Source: Collimonas sp. OK242 (GTDB lineage: Bacteria; Pseudomonadota; Gammaproteobacteria; Burkholderiales; Burkholderiaceae_D). From it: a DNA stretch of 64,000 bases. The notes under the pieces are model-generated. The model did not search any database, had not been told where the DNA came from, and was given only the letters and a program-made list of their open reading frames with translations. The translations under genes and the position numbers were made by a program. The stretch spans positions 103,814 to 167,813 of the forward strand of contig NZ_FNOR01000014.1 in assembly GCF_900107095.1 (NCBI RefSeq), in the 5' to 3' direction. Positions 43,288-52,256 of the stretch are shown piece after piece. How positions within the stretch are numbered: position 1 is the stretch's first letter; every line of letters starts with the position of its first letter.

Positions 43288-45509
43288 GAAAATATCCGGT
43301 TTCGCTGCATTTCCTGGGCCGCAGTCTTGCCGCCTTCACCTTGCTTGTGGCCACCGGCGCCGGCGCCGCAGAGCGGCCGCTTAGCGGCCAGGCATATCGG
43401 TTTGCCGATGAGGCCTACAAGGCTTTTGCACAAGGACAATATGATACCGCAGCGGCCAAGGCGCGCGCGGCGATCCGCTTGCGGCCGGATGTCGCGCGCC
43501 TGCGCGACCTGCTGGAAAAGGCTGAGTTGGCGCGCGGCACGGCGCAGGCGCAGCTTGCCTTCGACGCTTCCGCGGCGTCTTACCAGGCCCTGGCGCGCCG
43601 CGACTTTGCGCAGGCGATAGAACAGGCGCGCAAGGCCGTGGATTATCTGCCCGCCGTGCCGGCATTTCACATCGCCCTGATCAATGCGCTGGTCGCGGCC
43701 GGCGAGCTGGCGCAAGCGGAGCAGGCAGCCTCCGACACGATCAAACCGGAAACGCCATCGAGCGAAGCGCTGCTCCTGCGCGGCGCCATACGCCAGCAAC
43801 GTGGCGCAGTCGAACCTGCGCAAGCAGACTTCGATCAAGCCCTGTCGATTGCAAGCCCGGCTACGCAGCGCGGCATCCGGCTGGTGGCTGCCGACGCCGC
43901 GCTGGCCAATCGCGACCCGCAGCGGGCGCTGCGCCTGCTCGAACCCCTGCCAGGCGGCGCGGACCAGGAAGCGGCCACGCGGCGTGCGCTGGCGACAATC
44001 ATGCTCGGCCGATCCGACCCTAGCCATGCCGCGCTGGCGTTCAGCTTCCCGCTCGTCAGTTGCACCTCAGGACCGGACCTGGTCTCGGCATGCGACATCA
44101 ATCCCGGTACGGCGTCCGCGGATCCGGGATTCCTGCTTGCCGATCAAGCGTATCGAGCTTTCGCCGACAAGAACTACGCGCTGGCGAGCAGCAAGGCCGG
44201 CGCAGCGATCCAGTTGTCTCCTCACGATCTTAGCTATCGCCGTTTGCACGTGCAAGCGCTGAGCGCGCAGGGATTGCTGGCCGAGGCGGAACAGGCTGCA
44301 AGTACCTCCCTGGCTGAGTTTGGAAACGATGCCGACATGCTGCTGGCGCGCGCAGACATACGCAAACGCCGCGGCGACACGGCTGCCGCCAACGCTGATT
44401 ATGCTGCCGTGCTGAGCGCCCCGGACAAAACGAACAGGACCGAGATCGCGGCGCTGGTCGGGCTCGGCCGGAAAGAAGAAGCGCGCGAGCGCCTGGCAGC
44501 AGCGGTCCGCTCGCCAGAGAAGGGATCCGAGCTTGAACTGGCCTATCTCGCCCTTCAGGCAGGAGATAACCAGGATGCGCTCGACCTGTTCGGCCGTGCC
44601 GAGGCACAGGGCACGCTCACCGACGCCGCCCGCCACGATGCAGCCTATGCCGCAGCGCGCCAGGGCCGAAATGAACAGGCAATCGGCTACTTCAACCGGA
44701 CCGTCGACGCAGCGCAAAGCGGCCATCTGGCGATGGATGCACAGCAAATCTACGACGCGCGACGCGAGGCTGCCGACCTGGAGCGCCGCTGGGGCGCACG
44801 TGCAACATTGAGTCATAGAGGCGTCGCCGCAGCAGGGGTCGGCGTGCCGCATGGCGGCACGATCGATGGCACGGACATAGCCGCCGAAGCATACTGGCGC
44901 CCGTTTGGCTTGCAAAACGGGACGCTGGTGGAAATCTATGGCCGGCTCAACGAAACGTTAATTGGCGGATCGGGTGTCCGAACCGGATCTGCTACGGCCC
45001 AGGCCGCGCTCGGCGCACGCGTGAAACCGTTCAGCGAGATCAACGCGATACTGGCGCTCGAACGTCTGGTGGCATTGGGCAACGCCACCAACGGCGACTG
45101 GCTTGCCCGGGCCGGCTTCTCCTCGGACGCCGGACTGGATTTACACGCAGATCAGAGCAGCTGGCTGAGTACCCACGTGTATGCCGAAGCCGGACATTAC
45201 TTCCAGCATCCGCAAAGTTACGCCACCCTTGAAGGGCAATTGGGGCGTAGCTACCGGCTGGGCGCAAGCGGGTCGACACTGGTCCTGTTTCCGCACGTCG
45301 TGATGGGTGCAGACTATGATTCCAGCCTCATCGAGCACGACAAAAAGGCAATCGGAAGCGGCCTCGGAACCAGTATGCGTTATTGGTTCCGGCAGGACTA
45401 CTATGACGCGCCGCGCTCCTATGCCGACCTGTCGCTCCAGTACCGCTGGCGCCTTGCCGGCGACAAGCGGGCCGAAGGCTGGTTCATCCGGTTCAGCGTC
45501 TCGTATTGA
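43284..45509 (+). CDS. nfrA: NfrA-like outer-membrane export protein (TPR plus beta-barrel)
   Basis: ATG at 43284 overlaps the nfrB stop by four bases and has a GGGAG site; the open frame upstream is inside nfrB. The 741-residue product has a signal peptide (FLGRSLAAFTLLVATGAGA), about 450 residues of TPR-like helical repeats (YKAFAQGQYDTAAAKARAAI and similar), and a C-terminal barrel from about residue 500 with aromatic strands ending in FSVSY. E. coli NfrA, the outer-membrane receptor of phage N4, has the same order but is about 990 residues long; the shorter TPR part here is the main difference. It should export the glycan made by NfrB, much as PgaA and BcsC do. Confidence 0.88.
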   Translation: MRKYPVSLHFLGRSLAAFTLLVATGAGAAERPLSGQAYRFADEAYKAFAQGQYDTAAAKARAAIRLRPDVARLRDLLEKAELARGTAQAQLAFDASAASYQALARRDFAQAIEQARKAVDYLPAVPAFHIALINALVAAGELAQAEQAASDTIKPETPSSEALLLRGAIRQQRGAVEPAQADFDQALSIASPATQRGIRLVAADAALANRDPQRALRLLEPLPGGADQEAATRRALATIMLGRSDPSHAALAFSFPLVSCTSGPDLVSACDINPGTASADPGFLLADQAYRAFADKNYALASSKAGAAIQLSPHDLSYRRLHVQALSAQGLLAEAEQAASTSLAEFGNDADMLLARADIRKRRGDTAAANADYAAVLSAPDKTNRTEIAALVGLGRKEEARERLAAAVRSPEKGSELELAYLALQAGDNQDALDLFGRAEAQGTLTDAARHDAAYAAARQGRNEQAIGYFNRTVDAAQSGHLAMDAQQIYDARREAADLERRWGARATLSHRGVAAAGVGVPHGGTIDGTDIAAEAYWRPFGLQNGTLVEIYGRLNETLIGGSGVRTGSATAQAALGARVKPFSEINAILALERLVALGNATNGDWLARAGFSSDAGLDLHADQSSWLSTHVYAEAGHYFQHPQSYATLEGQLGRSYRLGASGSTLVLFPHVVMGADYDSSLIEHDKKAIGSGLGTSMRYWFRQDYYDAPRSYADLSLQYRWRLAGDKRAEGWFIRFSVSY

Positions 45510-45549
45510 GCAAGCGATGCGCCGGCGCCCTTGATCAAGGAAGCGAACC

Positions 45550-46473
45550 ATGAAGATTGACGTCGCCGTTCGCAATGTGTATTCGAAGACAATCTTGCGC
45601 AAGGTCAATCGGCGCAGCATGTTAGGCATGCTTGTGCTGGCAACCCTCTGCGGCTGCCAGGACGCGCCGCAAGCCAGGCTCAAGCAATCTCCGGCTACGC
45701 AGGTGCGAGGAATCGTGTGGCAGCTTGACGACCAGACCTTGCATCCTATGGGGAACTGGGAAAGGCTCGGGGCGCGTGAACTGCTCATCCAATGGACAGC
45801 CGTGGACGGCGTCAACTATCTGCCAGGCGCCGAGGGCCGCACTGCTGCACATTTGCCTGATTGGCAGCGGATTGCGGCTGAGCCATGGGCAAGCAAAGTG
45901 ATCGTCGGACTGGCAGGCCGCTTCGACGAAACGGCCGCCCGCGCAAATGTTGCCGCGCTAATTGAAGAGTCGGGCAAGCTTGCCGCGTTGCCGACGCCGC
46001 TGCATGTGGCGGGCTGGTTCTTTCCATTAGAGGTCGATTCGAGCTGGTCCGATGCAGCCCGCCTTGGCCCGCTGCTGGCGGCCTTGCCTCGGCCTTTGTG
46101 GATCAGCGTGTACGACAGCGCCAATGTCGGTGCGGACACGCTGTCGCATTGGCTTGCTTCGTGGCTACCGCCGGATGTCGGCATCTTCTTTCAGGACGGC
46201 GTCGGCATCCACGCGCGCGACGCAAGCGTGGCGCGGCATTATGCGGACGTGCTGGCGGCTCGCTTCGGAAAACAGCGGGTGCGCATCATCGCCGAAGCGT
46301 TTCGTCCGCGCCAAGGAGGAGGCTTCCGTCCGGTCACCGCCGAGGAACTCAAACCGCAACTGGCCGCCTATGACGGCTTTTCCGTTTACTTGTTCGATGG
46401 CCCGCATTACGTGAGCCGCGATCTGGTGAATGAGCTGGCCGGTCCTGAAAATGCTGCAGGAAACGGGGGCTGA
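45550..46473 (+). CDS. YbcH-like DUF4434-type exported protein of the nfr operon
   Basis: The 307-residue product has a lipoprotein-like leader with a Cys (MLVLATLCGCQDAP, lipid site near residue 37) and then a barrel-like region VRGIVWQLDDQTLHPMGNW with QWTAVDGVNYLPGAEG and VAGWFFPLEVDSSW, which suggest a TIM-barrel glycosidase-like fold. It follows nfrA by 40 bases. The E. coli nfr genes have the comparable partner ybcH, which supports a shared function, probably a periplasmic hydrolase acting on the ManNAc glycan. Enzyme activity is inferred from fold and context. Confidence 0.72.
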   Translation: MKIDVAVRNVYSKTILRKVNRRSMLGMLVLATLCGCQDAPQARLKQSPATQVRGIVWQLDDQTLHPMGNWERLGARELLIQWTAVDGVNYLPGAEGRTAAHLPDWQRIAAEPWASKVIVGLAGRFDETAARANVAALIEESGKLAALPTPLHVAGWFFPLEVDSSWSDAARLGPLLAALPRPLWISVYDSANVGADTLSHWLASWLPPDVGIFFQDGVGIHARDASVARHYADVLAARFGKQRVRIIAEAFRPRQGGGFRPVTAEELKPQLAAYDGFSVYLFDGPHYVSRDLVNELAGPENAAGNGG

Positions 46474-46745
46474 AGCGGTGGCGGCAACGGACTGCCGGCA
46501 GAGTCGGCAAGGTATCGCCAATTCATGTTGGGCAGCCATCACCCTGGCCCATTCGAAGCAGATATTGTTTTAATCACCTTGCATTTTCTGAATATTGATG
46601 CATTGTTGTTTTACGTAAATAATCGCGTGGGAATTGCGCAACAGCATAGTTAAATGATTTCAATTGTTAGCTTTTTTACTAGATTTTTTTGCCATAAACG
46701 ATTTAATATCAAATCGTCTCCATACAAAAAAAAAGAGGTGACGAC

Positions 46746-47030
46746 ATGGGATGGTTTAACAAATTGGCGACCAAATATATTCTGACGCCGGAAAAAATGG
46801 CGGAAAATGAATTACGCGATACACGCCTGGGATTGTATCAATCAGAAAGGCAGTTGCTGGAAGCGGAAATGCGAGTCGACTACTATCGCAATGTCCTAAG
46901 CTTCCTCGAAGCGATTAGCGTCGACGGCGTAGAAAGTGTCGCCGAATCGCAGAGATCCAAACTGCCCTCACAACCGCAAATACCGCAGCGGCGTGCACCA
47001 GATCTGAGTTCTTACCGCGGCGGAGCCTGA
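46746..47030 (+). CDS. small coiled-coil hypothetical protein (94 aa)
   Basis: A GAGGTGA site precedes the ATG. The 94-residue product has an N-terminal amphipathic stretch (MGWFNKLATKYILTPEKMA), a charged helix with heptad-like spacing (YQSERQLLEAEMRVDYYRN) and a basic Pro/Ser-rich tail. There is no signal peptide. It looks like a small cytosolic protein conserved in related genera, of unknown function. It is isolated, 272 bases after the nfr operon. Confidence 0.65.
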   Translation: MGWFNKLATKYILTPEKMAENELRDTRLGLYQSERQLLEAEMRVDYYRNVLSFLEAISVDGVESVAESQRSKLPSQPQIPQRRAPDLSSYRGGA

Positions 47031-47284
47031 CCTTAGGCTCGCACGGGTTTCATGCGGCGCAAACGATCAGGCATGGATCACTGTTCATGCATGCTCGTTT
47101 TCGCTGCAACTCGTGCCGTAACTCTCGCGACGGCTGCAGTAAGAAACTGATTACACGTGTCAAGCTAGCTTGATTGCGGTCGGTCAGCGCCGCCCATTGC
47201 GAAACGGTAGCTCGCGTGACCGAGTGTCACAACACTTAGGAGAAAAACTCGCTGCAGTGCTCAGCAGCGCACGAAATCAGTGGC

Positions 47285-47332
47285 AATGAAAAGCCCGTCC
47301 GTTTCCGTAATGCTGTTTCCGGGCTTTTCATT
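47285..47332. terminator. strong bidirectional terminator-like hairpin
   Basis: AATGAAAAGCCCG (47285-47297) pairs perfectly with CGGGCTTTTCATT (47320-47332), a 13-bp stem with A-run and T-run on the two arms. It lies 18 bases past the stop of the minus-strand oxidase gene, so it ends that operon, and it can stop plus-strand transcripts as well. The rest of the 47031-47350 spacer shows no gene. Confidence 0.8.
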
Positions 47333-47350
47333 GTTCCATCCTTGACTGGA

Positions 47351-48955
47351 TTACGGATTCTTCAATTTCTCCAGCCCAAATTTCTCCAGCATCATGTCTG
47401 CAGTTTGCAGCGCACCCTCCACCCAACCCTGCGCATCGGAATAGGCTTCGCCGCAAATATACAAGGGTTGCCGGCCGATCGGCTGGATGATTTTTTGTTT
47501 CACTTCCCAGCTTTTCACGCCGATGTTCCAGCTATTCCAGCCGCCGCCGAAGGGATCGTCGCCCCAATCGCGGAAACAGGCATCTTGTACCTTTGGGGTG
47601 TAACTCAAGCCATGCATGGTCGCCAACTGGCGCGCCACTTCGGTAACCATGCGGTATGGCGCCTGGTACTGATCCCAGGCCAGCTCCGGATTCTGTTTGC
47701 GATTTTCGGCCACAAACGGCTCATTCACTTTGGCGACATGCTGGCCCCTGGCTTTGAGTTGATGCCGCTGCGGCCGCAAGCCGTCCCAGAATCCGGTATT
47801 GTCGCCATCGTCATAGCTGGCCAGTAGCATGGCGGGCCCGGTTTTGACGGGCGCACCATTGCTTTTCGGCCAGTAGTAGGTTTGCCGCACCGGAATGTCG
47901 GTCACGCTGCGTCCCGCCTCTACCGGCACCACGCTGCCGTCAGGCTTGCTATATCCGGCTGCGCGCCACCACGGACTGGCATAGGTGGTAAATAATTTAA
48001 ACAGCGGACGCGGCGTGACAGTAGAGATCAAACCGTTGATTTCCTGCAGGATCGGGCTGCTGTCGGCGAGCAGATCCAGCGAGCGGCGCGGCATGGCCAG
48101 GATCACGGAATTGGCGCGGATCGACTTGCCGCCGACCTGGAACTCAACTGCGCCATCCAGGCTTTCAAGCGCCGACACGCTGCTGTTCAAACGTACTTCA
48201 CCGCCTGCCTCGACGAATAATTTAGCCAGAGTCAGAGGCACTTCCTGGAAGCCTTTGGTGAACCCCTTGTAAATTGGCTGCACCCCGAAATCAGACAAAT
48301 ACCAAGGAATGGCATCGGCTGCGTTCCAATTGCACATAGTCGAGTCATACCCGCCTGCATCCAATGAAAATTGATACGATTCGCCGTTAATCACTCGCAT
48401 CAGCACATTCCAGAATCCCTGTTGATACAGGGGCTTGCCGGAAAAACTGGCTTGCTGCGCCATTTCGCGGCGCTGGTCTTCGGTGAGATCCGGATTGGTA
48501 ATGCCCGGCACTATCTGCTCAATCGCATTGATCATGATGGAACCGGCGGTTTGCCCGTGATTCGGAAAGCCTAGCCGGTACGGAACCTCATCCGGATTGG
48601 TAGTGAAGTCGGACAGACGTAGATAGGTGCCGCGCAGATAGGCGATGTTTTGCGGTTCGTCGACGGGGAAGGGATACAGCTTGATTTGCTCGCTATCCGG
48701 CAGCAACTTATTGAGCGCATCAATCAGGGTGCTGATCAGCGGCTGTACTTTGGGCAGAATCCGCATGCCGCCCAGTTCCGCCACCATATCGGGAATGCCG
48801 GGCGGCGTTACCGAAAGCAAGCGCCCGCCGATATGATCGCTTCCTTCAAACACCACGATTTTTTGTTTCGGGTTGGCTTGTTTCAGCCGCCATGCGCTAT
48901 ATACCCCGGAAACTCCGCCGCCGACGACGGCGATATCAATTTTTTCATCTGCCAT
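47351..48955 (-). CDS. flavin amine oxidase family protein
   Basis: The 534-residue enzyme has an N-terminal FAD-binding Rossmann motif DIAVVGGGVSGVYSAWRL (residues 6-23), FEGSDHIGGRLLS and AELGGMRI, the typical amine-oxidase sequence, and a C-terminal FAD block YICGEAYSDAQGWVEGALQT. The rest matches monoamine and L-amino-acid oxidases. There is no signal peptide. It would oxidise an amine or amino acid to the imine with release of peroxide. It is encoded 113 bases downstream of a thiamine-diphosphate enzyme, and the two probably form an operon. The substrate is not evident. Confidence 0.88.
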   Translation of the reverse strand: MADEKIDIAVVGGGVSGVYSAWRLKQANPKQKIVVFEGSDHIGGRLLSVTPPGIPDMVAELGGMRILPKVQPLISTLIDALNKLLPDSEQIKLYPFPVDEPQNIAYLRGTYLRLSDFTTNPDEVPYRLGFPNHGQTAGSIMINAIEQIVPGITNPDLTEDQRREMAQQASFSGKPLYQQGFWNVLMRVINGESYQFSLDAGGYDSTMCNWNAADAIPWYLSDFGVQPIYKGFTKGFQEVPLTLAKLFVEAGGEVRLNSSVSALESLDGAVEFQVGGKSIRANSVILAMPRRSLDLLADSSPILQEINGLISTVTPRPLFKLFTTYASPWWRAAGYSKPDGSVVPVEAGRSVTDIPVRQTYYWPKSNGAPVKTGPAMLLASYDDGDNTGFWDGLRPQRHQLKARGQHVAKVNEPFVAENRKQNPELAWDQYQAPYRMVTEVARQLATMHGLSYTPKVQDACFRDWGDDPFGGGWNSWNIGVKSWEVKQKIIQPIGRQPLYICGEAYSDAQGWVEGALQTADMMLEKFGLEKLKNP

Positions 48956-49068
48956 GATGCGTAATCCCCTTTTTTGTAAGTCAATCGAAGAACAAATCCC
49001 AGGACTCTGCCGGACAACATGCAGATACCCGACTGCACCCTGAGTGCCACATTCGCTGCTGACGCTGA

Positions 49069-51006
49069 CTAGAAAATGACCGGCGTGTTCTGATTGTCGC
49101 CAGGCCCTGCGGCAGCAAGCAACTGTCCGTGCTGATGGAACAAGTTCAAGGCGGGCTGCACCGGTGCTCTTGTTTGGCTTGCTTGTCTTCCGGTGTCGTC
49201 ATCCGTGCTGGGCGGCGGTGGCGGATTCTGGGCGGTGCGCATATCCAGAATATAAGCTTGCTGATGCTGCAGAACATGATCCATGCCGCGCCGCACGGCT
49301 GCCTTGACTTCTTCCGGAGTGCCTACCACTTCACCGGCAAGACCGCCCAGCGCTTTTGCAATGGCAACAAAATCCATCACCGGACTTTGTATGCGCAGAT
49401 AAGACGGGTCGGTATTGTAGTCTTTGGGGTGCCATTCATAGCCTGGCGCGGTTCCGTACGCGGCTACCAGCTGTTGCAAGCCGTTTTGCAGGGTATGGTA
49501 TTCATGGTTATTGGTGATGATGTACAGCACCGCCAATTTGCGATGCGCCGCGGTCCACCATGTTTGCGGATAAAACAGCGACGAACCGTCGCCCACTGCC
49601 GCCACCACAAACTCGGTATCGATCTGTTGCCAGCCTTGCGGGCTTAACTTGATGCCGAGCGACGCCGGCATCGACCAGCCCAGCGAACCGCCGCCAACGC
49701 AGTAATAACTGATCGGTGCGGCGCCTTCCGTACCGAACGGCAGCAGATACTGGAACGGCGCCGGATCGGAAACCGCCTCGTGCACATAGACAAATTTCCG
49801 GTTCAGATTGCGTTGTTTGATTTCTTCACGCAAAGCCTGAGCAATGACTACCGCCAAAATATTCGGCGCCGCCAGTGCTTCAACAAAATACTTGTCCCAC
49901 TGCACCCGCCGCTGCGCCGCGAGCACGGCCAATTTCGCGTTACGCGCGGCGGCCGGCGCAGACGGAGCGCCGCCTACCTGCGCATTGATGAGTGGCAGCG
50001 TTGCTTTGATATCGCCAAACACTGCCGCTTCGCCATAATAATTTTTGCCTATATCCCAAATATTATTGCTGAGGTAAACCTGTCTGACAGCTGGGGGAAT
50101 TAGAGCGCCATCCGAATATTTAAAAATCGTGATCTGCGCCTGGTTGCTAAAGCCGCACAGAAATGCAACGTCATGATCCTTGAATACATTTTGCACGCCG
50201 GCTTGAGTACCCGGAAGCTCACCCTGCCAATGGCTATCGTCATTCGGGAAGTTCGCCACGGCGCTGAAGGTTTGCAGCAATACGGGCGCCCCGATCAATT
50301 CCGCCATTTGCTGCAGTTCCGGCCAGGCGTTGGCATAGCCGACCGCATCGCCGGCGATGATGATGGGATTTTTTGCCTCTTTGAGCGCATTGGCAACCTG
50401 GGTAATCGACTCCGGTGCGCCGGTGAAGTGCGGCGAAATACGCGTTACGCCTTTGATCTTGTCGTTGGCGCCGATTTCGCGCATGGTGAACTCCCACGGA
50501 ATCGATACGAACACCGGGCCGTTGGGAGCCGCCATCGCTTCTTTAAAGGCTCGTTGCAGTACCAGCGGAAGTTCTTCGGCGGCACGCACTTCATGCGCCC
50601 ATTTGGTGTATTGCCTGGCTAAATCAACCAGATTGGACGCCAGCAGCGGCTCCTGGGTAACCAGTTCATTTTGCTGTTGGCAGCATAAAATCACCAACGG
50701 CACCTGCGAGCGTGAAGCATTGAATAAATTGCCGATGCTATGTGCAATACCTGGCGTGACATGTACCACCAGCACCCCTGGCAAACCGGTCATGCGCGCA
50801 GATCCCATTGCCGCACCGAGTGCGATGTTTTCATGCAGGCACTCGATGTACTCCACCTTATTTTCCGGATAAGAAGTGCCATCGATAATTGGAATTTCAT
50901 TGGTCCCCGGCACACCGAAAATATAGTGAATACCGAGTTCGCTTAAGATGTCGAATACATAGTCGCGCGCCCAGCGCGTCGGTGCCTGCCCATGGTTGTT
51001 CGCCAT
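49069..51006 (-). CDS. thiamine-diphosphate-dependent decarboxylase/synthase-like enzyme
   Basis: The 645-residue protein has the three domains of the acetolactate synthase and benzoylformate decarboxylase family: an N-terminal block DILSELGIHYIFGVPGTNE with the catalytic Glu in IECLHENIALGAAMG, a central Rossmann region, and a C-terminal cofactor block VAAVGDGSSLFYPQTWW through IITNNHEYHTLQNG (GDG...NN). It decarboxylates a 2-oxo acid. Together with the amine oxidase downstream it could form a short amino acid to aldehyde route: oxidation to the 2-oxo acid and then loss of CO2. A GGGGGA site lies before the ATG. Substrate unknown. Confidence 0.88.
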   Translation of the reverse strand: MANNHGQAPTRWARDYVFDILSELGIHYIFGVPGTNEIPIIDGTSYPENKVEYIECLHENIALGAAMGSARMTGLPGVLVVHVTPGIAHSIGNLFNASRSQVPLVILCCQQQNELVTQEPLLASNLVDLARQYTKWAHEVRAAEELPLVLQRAFKEAMAAPNGPVFVSIPWEFTMREIGANDKIKGVTRISPHFTGAPESITQVANALKEAKNPIIIAGDAVGYANAWPELQQMAELIGAPVLLQTFSAVANFPNDDSHWQGELPGTQAGVQNVFKDHDVAFLCGFSNQAQITIFKYSDGALIPPAVRQVYLSNNIWDIGKNYYGEAAVFGDIKATLPLINAQVGGAPSAPAAARNAKLAVLAAQRRVQWDKYFVEALAAPNILAVVIAQALREEIKQRNLNRKFVYVHEAVSDPAPFQYLLPFGTEGAAPISYYCVGGGSLGWSMPASLGIKLSPQGWQQIDTEFVVAAVGDGSSLFYPQTWWTAAHRKLAVLYIITNNHEYHTLQNGLQQLVAAYGTAPGYEWHPKDYNTDPSYLRIQSPVMDFVAIAKALGGLAGEVVGTPEEVKAAVRRGMDHVLQHQQAYILDMRTAQNPPPPPSTDDDTGRQASQTRAPVQPALNLFHQHGQLLAAAGPGDNQNTPVIF

Positions 51007-51671
51007 TTGCTCCCCCTATTTAGACTAAGTTATCCAGCTAAAATGGCTGGATCGCACATGCATCTATCCATGCCGTTCCCGCAATGACGGCCTGCCTTGC
51101 GTCCCTGCCTCAATACCGCGATGAGCTGTTGGCAAGGGCAAAGCGACACCTCCGCCGATCCGCGGTCAGCGCCCGCGGATATTGGCAAACACGGCCTTCG
51201 CGTTCGTCAACTGCGCCGCCATCGTTGCAGAAGCGTAGTCAGGCGATGAATGACGGGATGGGAAGCATTGCAGGCAATTGTAAACTTGTATTTCCACGGA
51301 GAAACCTGCCGCAATTGACAGGTAGGAAATCTCTCTTATTCTGCATATCCGCAGAACAATGACATATAGGCAATGACAGCAGCAATAACGCCAGGCTAAG
51401 CTAGCCTGACTAGTCATCTTTGATCTATTTCACTGCTATACGTCAGCACTATTCGCTGGCTGATCAACTCGAGGCAGCATCGTCTCGCGCATCAGTACCG
51501 TCATTCGGTCAAGCACATTGCGCCACAGGCCAACACCACCTGCTGGGCATTCACTCAATCGAGGAAGCAGAACCCGACTTGCGATTTAGTAATTTTTTGC
51601 CTAAGCTTTCGTACAGATAGGGAGTGGGCGTCTGAACTGGTTGCCCAGTACGATAGAAACGGGAGGCACTA
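51007..51671. other. intergenic region, no gene seen
   Basis: About 665 bases separate the decarboxylase-like gene from the hypothetical gene at 51672. Small open frames here lack ribosome sites. A small hairpin (CAGGCTA 51392-51398 with TAGCCTG 51402-51408) is the only structure noted. The minus-strand operon promoter should be near 51030. Confidence 0.5.
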
Positions 51672-52139
51672 ATGACGAGCGATCCGGCTGGCGGTTCAAT
51701 ACCGAACCCTTGGTTCATTTGGCCATGGTGGCTAAGTCAAATTATGGCCTCGGCGACGCGCAGCCCTTTTGCTGCGGGTTTTCTGAATGAGCCCATTTTG
51801 CCCAATGGGACTTTTGCAGGCGTTGTTATCAATCAAAACAACTCTAGCGACCCGCAGGCTGAGCGCGACATCGTCAGCGAACAGAGCTACGGGAGACAAC
51901 TAGGTCGGTTGATGGATGCCGTAGCAGTCTTGATCAGCGAACGGCCGGCAGAATCTAAAGAATGTGCTGAACTGAAAGATCTACTGGAATTGAAAGAAAA
52001 GATCGATAAGATCAAGAATAAAGCCGCACGATCCCGCTTCGAACGTGTAAAAACTGACCTTGCGAGATTAAAGCTGAATGCTCCGAAGGAGTACCAGGAG
52101 CGGATCGACGAACTCGATGCTTTGCCGCCGTCTGTATGA
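51672..52139 (+). CDS. hypothetical protein (155 aa)
   Basis: A GGGAGG site precedes the ATG. The 155-residue product opens with a Trp-rich hydrophobic stretch (NPWFIWPWWLSQIMASATR) and closes with a highly charged helix (ELKDLLELKEKIDKIKNKA). The first part might attach to a membrane or polymer surface; the second is a coiled coil. I do not recognise a family. It converges with the MORN gene. Confidence 0.55.
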   Translation: MTSDPAGGSIPNPWFIWPWWLSQIMASATRSPFAAGFLNEPILPNGTFAGVVINQNNSSDPQAERDIVSEQSYGRQLGRLMDAVAVLISERPAESKECAELKDLLELKEKIDKIKNKAARSRFERVKTDLARLKLNAPKEYQERIDELDALPPSV

Positions 52140-52256
52140 AATCCAGGAAGTGCATTTGTCGCTGTGGCAGAGCTTAAGAGAGATCATCGCTTGCCGTCAT
52201 ACTCGCTACACCGTTTCGTTTCTGGCGTACAGAAGCTATTTTGGAGAAGCGGCGAA

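Noticed and set aside
51084..51362. 92-residue plus-strand frame upstream of the 155-residue hypothetical gene
   Set aside because: Overlaps an opposite frame of equal quality, without ribosome site or recognisable motif.
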